From Persephonella sp. (lineage in GTDB: Bacteria; Aquificota; Aquificia; Aquificales; Hydrogenothermaceae): 10,206 bases of DNA. Of the stretch, positions 1 through 6,972 are shown piece after piece (within the stretch, counting starts at the first letter, position 1; each line of letters opens with the position of its first letter). Where the stretch lies: contig JALTAS010000152.1 of the NCBI GenBank assembly GCA_027058925.1, positions 1 through 10,206 on the forward strand, written 5' to 3'. A program made the translations under genes and the position numbers. The notes under the pieces are model-generated. The model was not told the DNA's origin. It worked only from the letters and a program-made list of their open reading frames with translations, and searched no databases.

Positions 1-1
1 T

Positions 2-1273
2 TTTGATGACAAAATTAACAGGTAAAACCATCTTTTTAAACCGCTTGGAAGAATTTACTCAACTAATCCCTGCGGTGAGGTTGTTCTTTATCCTAACGAA
101 AGCTGTGATCTCGGTTCGCTTAACCTGTGGGCATTTATAAAAGAAGAATACAATGGAGAAAAAAGGAAGGTATATTTTGATTGGGAAGATTTTAAAAAAG
201 CTGTTAAAACAGCAACAAAATTTCTTGATAATGTTCTTGATATAAACAAGTATCCTTTTTCTGACATTGAAAAAACAACCCTTAAAAACAGAAAAATAGG
301 CCTTGGTATTATGGGGCTTGCAGATATGCTGTTTGAGCTTGGGATTCCATACAGCAGTGATGAAGGAAGAAGATGGATGGAAAAGGTTATGGAGTTTGTG
401 AATTATTACTCAAAAGAACAGTCAGTGGAAAGGGCGGTAGAGAGAGGAAAATTTCCCACATACAACAAAAGCTTCTATCCTGAAGGAAAGCTTCCTATAA
501 AAGGTTTTGAAGATAAAAAAAGCTGGAATCTTGATTGGGAAGATCTTGTAAAAAAGATAAAAAAACATGGCTTAAGAAATGCGTTTACAACCGTTGTTGC
601 CCCTACAGGATCAATAAGCATGATAGCCGGAACTTCTTCAGGAATTGAGCCTGTTTTCAGCCTTGTTTATGAAAAAAAGGTAACAGTTGGAACATTTTAT
701 TATGTTGACCCTGTATTTGAGAAAACTATGGAAAGAGAGGGACTCTTTGATGACTATCTTATAAAAGATGTGTCAAAAAATGAAGGAAGTATTCAGAATA
801 TAAGATACATACCAGAAAAATGGAAGAAAGTATTTGTAACATCAATGGACATATCAGCTGAAGACCATGTGAAGGCTCTTGCTTCTGTTCAAAAATGGAC
901 AGATTCTTCAGTTTCAAAAACTATAAATTTTCCAGAGGATGCAACTGTTGAGGATATGAAAAAGGCTTACCTGCTTGCCCATGCACTTGGCTGTAAAGGT
1001 TTAACAGTCTATAGATACAAATCAATAAAAGGGGTTTATGTTGCAGGGCTTGAAGAGGAAAAGAAAGAGGAAACAAAGCTGACATCACTGAAAGATGTTA
1101 AGGCAAAAGGTCCAACAATATATAAAGAAGCAGGAAGTTTCTCACCTGAAAAAGAGGAGGAACTGCAACAGGAAGAAGGTATTGAAAAATGTCCTGTCTG
1201 TGGTTCACCTCTTGTTAATATGGAAGGATGCAAAAAATGTCCTGTGTGTGGATGGAGTGTGTGTGAATTATGA
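2..1273 (+). CDS. nrdJ: Adenosylcobalamin-dependent (class II) ribonucleoside-diphosphate reductase, 3' part, with an in-frame TAA at 23-25
   Basis: Reduces ribonucleotides to deoxyribonucleotides in the cytoplasm, using a thiyl radical generated with adenosylcobalamin. The 5' part lies outside the window. The reading frame is homologous well before the first ATG (311). The active-site motif TNPCGE is at 62-79, giving Asn (65-67), the radical Cys (71-73) and Glu (77-79). The redox partner Cys (104-106) follows in ESCDLGSLNL, then RKIGLGIMGLADML around 290-330 and the phosphate-binding APTGSIS near 600. A charged linker leads to a C-terminal zinc ribbon (CPVC, CKKCPVC, C; 1190-1264), typical of class II enzymes, whose cysteines are thought to re-reduce the active site. 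The frame is open from 26. Upstream, FDDKINR (2-22) also fits the family but is separated by a TAA at 23-25. Starting at 311 would discard the catalytic motif, so that ATG is not the true start. The family call is firm; whether the gene is intact is uncertain. Confidence 0.9.
23..25 (+). other. In-frame TAA inside the reductase gene
   Basis: Reading frame 2 gives FDDKINR, then TAA, then NHLFKPLGRIYSTNPCGE. Both flanks resemble class II reductases, where this stretch just precedes the catalytic NPCGE loop. The codon sits where an ordinary residue is expected; a single change from TAC or TAT (Tyr), AAA or CAA would restore the frame. It may be a sequencing or assembly error, a real nonsense mutation, or a boundary of a split gene. 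Confidence 0.7.
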
Positions 1274-1824
1274 TTTATGTTTTTACAGGAAACGGGAAAG
1301 GAAAAACAACAGCAGCTATAGGAACTGGCATAAGAGCAGTAGGGGCAGGTTTAAAGGTTCTTATGGTTCAGTTCATGAAAGTGAAAGAGCTTTCATCAGA
1401 GTACAACATCCTCTCAAAAATAGAAAATTTCAGAATTGAAAGTTTCGGCAGAAAAGGTTTTTACCTCCCAAAAGAGGAAATTGAAAAAAGACCTGAGCTT
1501 GAGAAAAAAGGGTTTAAACCTTTTTCAGATATAGACTTTAGACTTGCACAAGAAGGGATAGAGTTTGTAAAAAACTGTGTTTTCAGGGAAAAATACGATC
1601 TTTACATACTTGATGAGATATGTGTAGCACTCCATTACCGTCTTGCTGATAATGATACCTTAAGAAAACTGCTTTTGGAAAACAAGGATAAGGCTGATTT
1701 TATTCTTACAGGAAGGTACTGTCCTGATTGGGTTATCCAGATTGCAGATCTTGTGACACAGATGAAAGAGATAAAACACCCCTTTCATAGAGGTATTCCA
1801 GCAAAAAAGGGAATTGATTTCTGA
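1270..1824 (+). CDS. cobO: Corrinoid (cob(I)yrinic acid a,c-diamide) adenosyltransferase
   Basis: Transfers the 5'-deoxyadenosyl group of ATP to cob(I)alamin or a corrinoid precursor, forming the adenosylcobalamin used by class II ribonucleotide reductase. The 184-residue protein opens directly with the P-loop TGNGKGKTTAA (residues 6-16). It has the Walker-B-like LYILDE (111-116), TGRYCPDW (147-154), and the usual CobO/BtuR ending IKHPFHRGIPAKKGIDF. E. coli BtuR (196 aa) has an N-terminal arm before the P-loop that is essentially absent here. The start ATG overlaps the reductase stop as ATGA (1270-1273), and GGAG at 1254-1257 may serve as ribosome binding site, so the two are very probably cotranscribed and translationally coupled. 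This is the BtuR/CobO/CobP family, not PduO or EutT. Confidence 0.93.
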   Translation: MIYVFTGNGKGKTTAAIGTGIRAVGAGLKVLMVQFMKVKELSSEYNILSKIENFRIESFGRKGFYLPKEEIEKRPELEKKGFKPFSDIDFRLAQEGIEFVKNCVFREKYDLYILDEICVALHYRLADNDTLRKLLLENKDKADFILTGRYCPDWVIQIADLVTQMKEIKHPFHRGIPAKKGIDF

Positions 1825-1868
1825 TCTATGTTATAAGAACATTTCTAATTCTGGATTAATATATCAGT

Positions 1869-3617
1869 ATGAGAGCTTTTTTCATATTTTTTATGCTTTT
1901 TAATACCTGTTTATCTGCCGAGATAAAATGGTTTCCTTACGAGGAAGGAATAAAAAAGGCAAAATCAGAAAAAAAATTGATACTCCTTGATATTTACGCC
2001 CAGTGGTGTCACTGGTGTAATGTTATGGAAAACACAACCTACAGAGATGAAAATGTTGTAACCCTCATAACACAGCATTTTATCCCTATCCGTGTGGATG
2101 CTGAGAAAAGACCTGATCTGAACAAAAAGTACAATCAGGGTGGACTTCCAACAACAGTTATTATGGACAGCGGGGGAAATATTTTGTGGGGAGGAATATA
2201 TGTATCTCCAGAAGATATGGAAAGACTTTTATCTTATTTTTTATCCCTTGATGAGAAGCAGATAAAAAAGATAGCACAGCTTAACAAAAAAAAGCAGGAA
2301 AAAGCATATAAAAGATTTTTAAAAAAGACAAAAACAAAAGAACCTTCAAAAAAGTATATAAAGAAGGTTTTTAGATCCATAAAAATAAGGTTTGATTGGG
2401 AAAATGGAGGTTTTTATGGAGCACCAAAATTTCCTCAGGAAGAACTTCTTCATTTTCTACTGCTTTACTGGAAGTTTTTAGGTGATGAGGAATCTAAAAA
2501 GATGATGATAAAAACAGCTAAAGGTTTTATGAATCTTATAGATCCTGTTGAGGGAGGAATATACAGATACAGCGTAAATCAGTACTGGACACAGCCCCAT
2601 TATGAGAAACTTCTGAAAGACCAGTCTGACATATCCTCAGCTTTTTTTGATATATATTCACAGACAGGGGATAATAGATTTTTAAAATCTGCCCTTTCTC
2701 TTGTTAATTTTTCTATAAACAGACTGTATGACAGCAGAAAAAAGCTTTTTTACAACTCACAGGGGGCTGATATTGTAGATGAAGAGGGAACTATCTTGAT
2801 GACAGGTGAGGAGTTTTTTAAGCTGGGCAGGGAGGAAAGGGAAAAAACTGTAAAAAGACTTGGATACCAGCCAAAATTAGAAAAGAGTTTTTACTACGGG
2901 AATAATGCACTTATCTCAAAGTCTCTGTTTTATGCTTACATTTTTACAGGAGAGGAAAGATACCTGCATACAGCAAAAGATGTTCTAAACACTGTTTTGG
3001 AAAAAGCTTTTTCAGAAAAAGGGATTATATATTCTGAAAATGGAGGGTACTATCTGAGTGAGAATGTTTACATGCTTGAGGCGTTAATCACAGCTTATCA
3101 GATAACAGGAGACAGAAAGTATCTGGAAAAATCTGTTGACCTTTTGGGAATATTGCAAAGGTATTACTACTCAAAAAAGTTAGGTATTCTTACAGATCCT
3201 GAAGATACAGGAATAAGCCTGAAAAGAATATCATTTATTGACGATATTATCCTGCTAAATGCAAGGGCTGTAAAATTTATTTATATCCTTTCTGTTATGA
3301 CAGAGAATCAGGAATCTCAGAATTTTGCAGACAGCATAATAAAACACCTTCCAGGAAACGTTAATATCAGCACAGGGATAGGTTTTTTTATCTATCTGTA
3401 TCCTCCTGTTGTTGTCCATTTAGAAGAAGAAAACAAAAATACTGACCTGATGAGAAAGATAAACGGTGTCTTCCCTTACTGGATATCTGTTCATTTTGAT
3501 AGATCAAAAAATGGTTATTTTATATGTAACAGTCAGCTCTGTTTTTTCAAAACCGACACCCCTGAACAGATACCTGATCTGCTGAGAAAGGTACTGGAAA
3601 GCTACAGAAATATTTAG
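1869..3617 (+). CDS. Secreted thioredoxin-domain protein of the DUF255/YyaL (SPATA20-like) family
   Basis: The 582-residue protein has a hydrophobic N-terminus with a likely signal-peptidase site after LSA (residue 17), so it is probably exported. A thioredoxin-like domain follows (about 20-125) with active site WCHWC (Cys47, Cys50) and the cis-proline loop GGLPTT (Pro94). After a Lys-rich linker (130-165) comes an alpha/alpha-barrel domain with family signatures GGFYGAPKFP (180-189), GGIYRYSV (229-236) and PHYEKLLKDQ (243-252). The family is widespread, often near 680 residues, and poorly characterised; it resembles N-acylglucosamine 2-epimerase folds, and the substrate is unknown. Thiol redox activity in the periplasm is inferred. 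Cys14 lies in the signal peptide, but FNTC is not a good lipobox. The gene starts 44 nt after cobO without a clear Shine-Dalgarno; the start fits the signal peptide, with Met9 (1893) as an alternative. Confidence 0.85.
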   Translation: MRAFFIFFMLFNTCLSAEIKWFPYEEGIKKAKSEKKLILLDIYAQWCHWCNVMENTTYRDENVVTLITQHFIPIRVDAEKRPDLNKKYNQGGLPTTVIMDSGGNILWGGIYVSPEDMERLLSYFLSLDEKQIKKIAQLNKKKQEKAYKRFLKKTKTKEPSKKYIKKVFRSIKIRFDWENGGFYGAPKFPQEELLHFLLLYWKFLGDEESKKMMIKTAKGFMNLIDPVEGGIYRYSVNQYWTQPHYEKLLKDQSDISSAFFDIYSQTGDNRFLKSALSLVNFSINRLYDSRKKLFYNSQGADIVDEEGTILMTGEEFFKLGREEREKTVKRLGYQPKLEKSFYYGNNALISKSLFYAYIFTGEERYLHTAKDVLNTVLEKAFSEKGIIYSENGGYYLSENVYMLEALITAYQITGDRKYLEKSVDLLGILQRYYYSKKLGILTDPEDTGISLKRISFIDDIILLNARAVKFIYILSVMTENQESQNFADSIIKHLPGNVNISTGIGFFIYLYPPVVVHLEEENKNTDLMRKINGVFPYWISVHFDRSKNGYFICNSQLCFFKTDTPEQIPDLLRKVLESYRNI

Positions 3618-3619
3618 AA

Positions 3620-4153
3620 CTACTTTATCTGCTGAAATCCGTCGTATGTGTATGTAATTGTTGATAAAACGGTAAAAAATGATGCTGTGTATATGATCCA
3701 GTCAACAAAGTCTTGGGGTATATAGGTGATGTTAGCAACAAGAACAGCCACAACAGAGATTATCTGGAAAAATGTTGTAGCTTTTCCGAATACTGAAGGC
3801 CTGACATCCAGATATCCTTTCATAAAATATATAAGAGCACTTCCAAGGAGTATATAAATATCCCTGCTTATAACTATAACAACATACCAGTATGGGAATT
3901 TTACAGAAAGGTCAGAACTGTATATAAATATAAACCCGCTGACCAGTAAAGCTTTATCGGCGATAGGATCAAGAATTTTTCCAAGGGTTGTAATCTGGTT
4001 AAACCTTCTGGCTATAAAACCGTCTAAAGCGTCCGTTAAACCTGCAATAATAAAAACTATCAATGCATAAAGAGGCTTGTTGTACCCAATAAGAATAATA
4101 AAAACAGGTATTAAAAATATTCTTAAGATAGTGAGCTGGTTTGCAAGACCCAT
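3620..4153 (-). CDS. pgsA: CDP-diacylglycerol--glycerol-3-phosphate 3-phosphatidyltransferase
   Basis: Makes phosphatidylglycerol phosphate from CDP-diacylglycerol and glycerol 3-phosphate, the committed step to phosphatidylglycerol in the inner membrane. The 177-residue protein has the complete CDP-alcohol phosphatidyltransferase motif DxxDGxxARx8GxxxDxxxD, from Asp41 to Asp66 with no deviation. Several hydrophobic membrane segments surround it. The N-terminus MGLANQLTILRI is typical of PgsA. The gene follows rfaE2 with 2 nt between stop and start and has AAAGG about 7 nt upstream, overlapping the end of rfaE2. It is the last gene of the minus-strand run, and its TAG stop lies 2 nt from that of the convergent DUF255 gene. 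A related CDP-alcohol transferase of different acceptor cannot be fully excluded, but length and N-terminus favour PgsA. Confidence 0.92.
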   Translation of the reverse strand: MGLANQLTILRIFLIPVFIILIGYNKPLYALIVFIIAGLTDALDGFIARRFNQITTLGKILDPIADKALLVSGFIFIYSSDLSVKFPYWYVVIVISRDIYILLGSALIYFMKGYLDVRPSVFGKATTFFQIISVVAVLVANITYIPQDFVDWIIYTASFFTVLSTITYTYDGFQQIK

Positions 4154-4155
4154 GA

Positions 4156-4611
4156 CTAACCTTTTTTTCTCGCCTTTTCAATTATCTTTGTTGTTGATAT
4201 ATCATAAATAAAATCGATGGTAACAACCTTCCCTCCGTAAGATCGGACAAAATCTGCCCCCACTATATTCTCAATACTCCAGTCCCCACCTTTAACAAGA
4301 ACATCAGGTTTTATCTGTTTTATAAGTTTCTCCGGCGTATCCTCATCAAAAACAACAACAAGATCAACAGGTTTTAGGGCTTCAAGCACTCTTTTCCTGT
4401 GTTCCTGAATGTTAACTGGTCTGTCTTTTCCTTTTATTCTTCTGACAGATTCATCGCTGTTCAGTCCCACAATCAGAACATCTCCAAGGGATTTAGCTTT
4501 TTCAAGATAATCCACATGACCTGCATGGATAATATCAAAACAGCCATTGGTGAATACTATCTTTTTTCCTTCTTTTTTCCACTTTTCTATCTTGTTTATC
4601 CATTCCATCAT
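4156..4611 (-). CDS. rfaE2: D-glycero-beta-D-manno-heptose 1-phosphate adenylyltransferase
   Basis: Transfers AMP from ATP to heptose 1-phosphate, giving ADP-heptose for the lipopolysaccharide inner core. The 151-residue protein is a stand-alone nucleotidyltransferase: [16 protein letters not shown] carries the HxGH motif (His29-His32), followed by [13 protein letters not shown] (ribose/phosphate region), [11 protein letters not shown], and the family's ISTTKII near the C-terminus. It corresponds to the C-terminal half of the bifunctional E. coli HldE; the kinase half (RfaE1) is not in this window. Two consecutive ATG codons (4611 and 4608) are possible starts. The first overlaps the preceding membrane gene as ATGA, suggesting translational coupling. 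Its presence implies a heptose-containing LPS and a Gram-negative envelope. Confidence 0.93.
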   Translation of the reverse strand: MMEWINKIEKWKKEGKKIVFTNGCFDIIHAGHVDYLEKAKSLGDVLIVGLNSDESVRRIKGKDRPVNIQEHRKRVLEALKPVDLVVVFDEDTPEKLIKQIKPDVLVKGGDWSIENIVGADFVRSYGGKVVTIDFIYDISTTKIIEKARKKG

Positions 4612-4982
4612 TTTTTCCTCTCAAAAGATTTTCTTGTTGGAAGCAGTATTAGACAGCCTACTATAAATATAGGATAAGATATTAAAAAGTATGTGTAGTT
4701 AAAATGTATCATAGACAAAGCTGTTCCAGTAATCAGTGGGATCTGGCTGAAGATAAGAAGTTTGATGTATAACTTTTTCTCAAAAATATATCTTGTTTTT
4801 TTTAAAAAAAGTATCACAGCAGGAACAACACCTGTAAGTCCTATTAATGTCCGGGATATTATATCAGGCTCTGAGGATTTTACACTGCTTCCTAAAATAA
4901 GTAGAAGAATCCCAAGATATAAAAAAGATAAATACAAAGAAGAAAAGTAGAACCTGCGAAGATCAAACAGTTTTTCATTCAT
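4608..4982 (-). CDS. Unknown four-helix membrane protein
   Basis: I do not recognise this 124-residue protein. It has four predicted membrane segments (about 14-32, 42-60, 72-90, 95-113), a short N-terminus with basic residues (RR 9-10), and a strongly basic C-terminus (RKSFERKK), suggesting a cytoplasmic tail. No cysteine pairs, histidine clusters or other catalytic motifs are visible. Its ATG overlaps the end of the regulator gene by 8 nt (ATGAATGA), and its TGA overlaps the rfaE2 start, so it is embedded in the run and almost certainly expressed with it. A minor envelope role is only a guess from context. Confidence 0.75.
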   Translation of the reverse strand: MNEKLFDLRRFYFSSLYLSFLYLGILLLILGSSVKSSEPDIISRTLIGLTGVVPAVILFLKKTRYIFEKKLYIKLLIFSQIPLITGTALSMIHFNYTYFLISYPIFIVGCLILLPTRKSFERKK

Positions 4983-5304
4983 TTTTTGACAGCTTTTTTG
5001 TTAATTTTTCAAACTCTATAGTTATTCTTTCAAAATCATTAAGGAGTTTCTTGGCTTCCTCTGTTAAGGTTGCTCCACCACCCCCTTTACCTCCTCTCTG
5101 TGTCTTTATCAGCTTTATTCCCAGTCTTTTTTCCATTGTTTTTATAAAGCTCCATGCCTTTTTGTAAGACATACCTACTTCTTTTGCTGCCTTTGATATT
5201 GAGCCGAGCCTTTCTATCTCTCTCAGAAGTTTATCCCTGCCAAGACCCATGATAATATCTCTGTCCTTCTCAAGCCATACCTTAAACTTTATTTTATAAC
5301 TCAC
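4975..5304 (-). CDS. ModE-type single-domain winged-helix regulator
   Basis: The protein is the N-terminal DNA-binding domain of ModE/LysR-like regulators. The helix-turn-helix lies at about 24-57 (LLREIERLGSISKAAKEVGM, then SYKKAWSFIKTME), followed by the Gly-rich wing GGKGGGGATLT (71-81). It lacks the C-terminal molybdate-binding (MOP/TOBE) domains of full ModE, so its ligand, if any, cannot be inferred. I chose the GTG at 5302-5304 (109 aa): it overlaps the prepilin peptidase stop as GTGA and has GGGGG at 5311-5315, 6 nt upstream. A TTG at 5323-5325 would add seven residues but lacks this spacing. In other bacteria such proteins control molybdate uptake or molybdoenzymes; no such genes are seen here. 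Target genes are unknown. Confidence 0.85.
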   Translation of the reverse strand: MSYKIKFKVWLEKDRDIIMGLGRDKLLREIERLGSISKAAKEVGMSYKKAWSFIKTMEKRLGIKLIKTQRGGKGGGGATLTEEAKKLLNDFERITIEFEKLTKKLSKNE

Positions 5305-6077
5305 ATCATACCCCCAAGATACCAATCTTTTATATACTCCCCAAAGAAAAGATAAATAACAGACGCAAACGCCAAAAAAGGTCCAAATGGTATCTCAAAT
5401 TTTCCCTTTTCTTCAGATTTTGATATATAAGCTCCTAATATACCGACAACAGCTCCCATAAAAGAGCCAACAAAAATTGTAAACAGGGCTCCAAACCAAC
5501 CAAGATAAGCCCCCACAAATGCCATCATCTTAACATCGCCCATTCCAAGCCCTTCAATACCCCTAAACCTGAGATAAAAATAGGCTATTCCCCATAGAAA
5601 GCCAGCTCCAACAACAATACCTATAATGCTGTCTATAATATTCATTTTCAAGGCAGAGTATACAATTCCTGCAATGAAACCAAATAGATTAAGCTGATCC
5701 GGTATTATTCTAAACTGAAGATCAATAAATGTTATCGCTATCACGATCGCAACAAAAGAAAAAATAAAAAAATATTCATACGACAGACCAGTCTTTATGT
5801 AAGAAAGAGCTGAGCCTATTCCTGTCAACAGTTCCACAAAAAAATATCTGAAGCTAATAGGACTTTTACAGTTTCTACATTTACCTCTCAGAACAATATA
5901 AGATATGAGGGGAATGTTGTCGTACCATTTAATTTTATTTCCACAGGAAGGACAGAAGGAAAAGGCAGGTTTTCCGATTAATTTTCCCCTTGGAAGTCTG
6001 TAAATAACAACATTAAGAAAACTTCCGATAATTGTCCCGAATATGAATGATGCTATCATAAAGAATATGTTTTCCAT
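5301..6077 (-). CDS. pilD: Type IV prepilin peptidase / N-methyltransferase
   Basis: An inner-membrane aspartyl protease that removes the leader of type IV prepilins and pseudopilins and methylates the new N-terminus. The 258-residue protein contains the N-terminal methyltransferase-associated domain with GSFLNVVIYRLP (18-29) and two zinc-binding pairs, CPSC (42-45) and CRNC (67-70). The peptidase domain follows with catalytic Asp119 (FIDLQFRIIPD) and the GxGD motif Asp181 (GMGDVKMM), among about eight membrane segments. All hallmark residues are present and the length is normal, so it should be bifunctional. The ATG overlaps the upstream stop as TAATG. Pilin and assembly genes are not in this window. 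Confidence 0.94.
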   Translation of the reverse strand: MENIFFMIASFIFGTIIGSFLNVVIYRLPRGKLIGKPAFSFCPSCGNKIKWYDNIPLISYIVLRGKCRNCKSPISFRYFFVELLTGIGSALSYIKTGLSYEYFFIFSFVAIVIAITFIDLQFRIIPDQLNLFGFIAGIVYSALKMNIIDSIIGIVVGAGFLWGIAYFYLRFRGIEGLGMGDVKMMAFVGAYLGWFGALFTIFVGSFMGAVVGILGAYISKSEEKGKFEIPFGPFLAFASVIYLFFGEYIKDWYLGGMM

Positions 6078-6403
6078 TACCCTTTTTCAGATTTCTCCTG
6101 CTGGGCAAATTTTTCAGCCTCTTCTTCCACCTCTTTTTTAAGTTTTGTTCCGACCTTTACAAGAAAGTATATCTGAAATGTTGTAAAACCTACCAGGACT
6201 GACACTATTCCCCCAATACCTGCAACACTACCTATAAGGGCTGCGATAATCGGTATAGGAAGCCTTAGAAACATACTCCTCAAAACTTTTCCTTTTTCTG
6301 TTCCGTACATATTTACGCTTTTAAAAAGATGGGTAAAATAGAAAAAGCCTGCTAACAGCCCAAGAATAAAAAGCGGAAAATAAAAAAGAACCTTTACAGA
6401 CAT
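6077..6403 (-). CDS. Small membrane protein, tentatively ATP synthase subunit I / AtpR-like
   Basis: A 108-residue protein with one N-terminal hydrophobic helix (3-23), a short polar loop, two closely spaced hydrophobic segments (48-64 and 66-82), and a charged tail (KKEVEEEAEKFAQQEKSEKG) likely facing the cytoplasm. FYFTHLFKSV followed by an Arg-containing helix start (SMFLRLPIP) is reminiscent of AtpI/AtpR proteins, which help assemble F- or N-type ATPase rings; the match is weak, and no ATP synthase gene is adjacent. It is the first gene of the minus-strand run. The start is well supported by AGGTGAG in the GAGGTGAG sequence ending 4 nt before the ATG. Confidence 0.6.
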   Translation of the reverse strand: MSVKVLFYFPLFILGLLAGFFYFTHLFKSVNMYGTEKGKVLRSMFLRLPIPIIAALIGSVAGIGGIVSVLVGFTTFQIYFLVKVGTKLKKEVEEEAEKFAQQEKSEKG

Positions 6404-6405
6404 TA

Positions 6406-6412
6406 ACTCACC
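6406..6412 (-). promoter_or_regulatory. Strong ribosome binding site of the first gene in the minus-strand run
   Basis: On the minus strand, GAGGTGAG lies a few bases before the ATG at 6401-6403, a good Shine-Dalgarno match that fixes that start and marks the head of the six-gene run. Confidence 0.7.
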
Positions 6413-6493
6413 TCATTTTTACTTATGGATATATTTTAACATGAAGCTATAGACATCATTTCCTTTTTCTGAGAAAATTTAAATAAGATAATC

Positions 6494-6500
6494 GGGAGGT
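6494..6500 (+). promoter_or_regulatory. Ribosome binding site of the DksA/TraR-family gene
   Basis: GGGAGGT lies 9 nt upstream of the ATG at 6510, a strong match to the anti-Shine-Dalgarno sequence, and decides this start. Confidence 0.75.
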
Positions 6501-6509
6501 TCTACAGTT

Positions 6510-6962
6510 ATGGACAGACAGACGATGGAAAAATTCAGGAAGATGCTACTTGAAAGAAAGAAACAGATACTTGACAGGTATTTAAAACAGGAAGATACGA
6601 TGAAGAAATTAACAGATGAGGGTTTAACTATACCGGAGGATCTTGAGGACTACTCAAGAATAGATTACACAGAAATTGTTCTTGGTGAGCTTGAGGACAT
6701 AGAAATTGAGATACTCAGAGAGATGGATCAGGCTCTTGAAAGAATGAAACAGGGAAGTTATGGCTACTGTGAGGTCTGTGGAGAGAAAATAGAAGAGAAT
6801 AGACTTGAAGCTGTTCCATGGACAACATTGTGTGTGAAGCATGCAGAAGAAGCTGAAAAAAATAAAGATTTTATTGATAGAAGGTACAAGGAATACTTTG
6901 ATCGTATATCTCCATCCCCAAGACCTGCACCTCCAGCAACGCCTGAAGAACATGAGCTTTAA
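6510..6962 (+). CDS. DksA/TraR-family zinc-finger protein
   Basis: Proteins of this family bind RNA polymerase through the secondary channel and modulate transcription, often together with ppGpp. The 150-residue protein has an N-terminal coiled coil (about 5-80) with acidic residues near its tip (DLEDYSRID, 44-52), the conserved lead-in GSYGYCEVCGEKI, and a zinc finger Cys87-Cys90...Cys108-His111. The fourth ligand is His rather than the Cys of E. coli DksA; this CxxH form is also seen in Bacillus YteA-type members. RLEAVPWTTLC is a family signature. A Pro-rich tail (134-145) ends the protein. It precedes gatA by 10 nt, and the two are probably cotranscribed. Whether it acts like true DksA is not shown by sequence. 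Confidence 0.88.
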   Translation: MDRQTMEKFRKMLLERKKQILDRYLKQEDTMKKLTDEGLTIPEDLEDYSRIDYTEIVLGELEDIEIEILREMDQALERMKQGSYGYCEVCGEKIEENRLEAVPWTTLCVKHAEEAEKNKDFIDRRYKEYFDRISPSPRPAPPATPEEHEL

Positions 6963-6972
6963 GAGGTGAAAA

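Larger units (their letters stand above)
6404..6509. promoter_or_regulatory. Divergent intergenic region between the envelope run and dksA-like gene
   Basis: These 106 bases must hold the promoters for both diverging transcription units, since both flanking genes are first in their runs. It is AT-rich. A TAAAAT hexamer on the minus strand (6433-6438) and GATAAT on the plus strand (6487-6492) resemble -10 boxes, but neither has a convincing -35 partner, and the second almost touches the dksA ribosome binding site. I see no clear operator or riboswitch. Confidence 0.5.

Noticed and set aside
1095..1439. Plus-strand 114-codon open frame across the reductase/cobO junction
   Set aside because: It overlaps two well-supported genes in another frame, and its protein is Lys/Arg-rich with no family features.
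1825..1868. Promoter or hairpin in the cobO-DUF255 gap
   Set aside because: Only short AT-rich matches without proper -35/-10 spacing and no convincing stem, so I treat the three genes as possibly cotranscribed.
3600..3640. Terminator between the convergent DUF255 and pgsA genes
   Set aside because: I found no stable stem or T-run in or around the 2-nt gap.
5305..5325. TTG start for the ModE-like regulator
   Set aside because: The GTG at 5302-5304 has a well-placed GGGGG and the usual stop/start overlap; the TTG would extend the gene into the peptidase end without support.
6487..6492. GATAAT as -10 box for the DksA-like gene
   Set aside because: It almost touches the ribosome binding site at 6494, so the transcript would lose it, and no -35 element is visible.
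6654..6953. Antisense open frame over the DksA-like gene
   Set aside because: The sense gene is clear by zinc-finger motif and ribosome binding site; the antisense product is Phe/Cys-rich and resembles no family.
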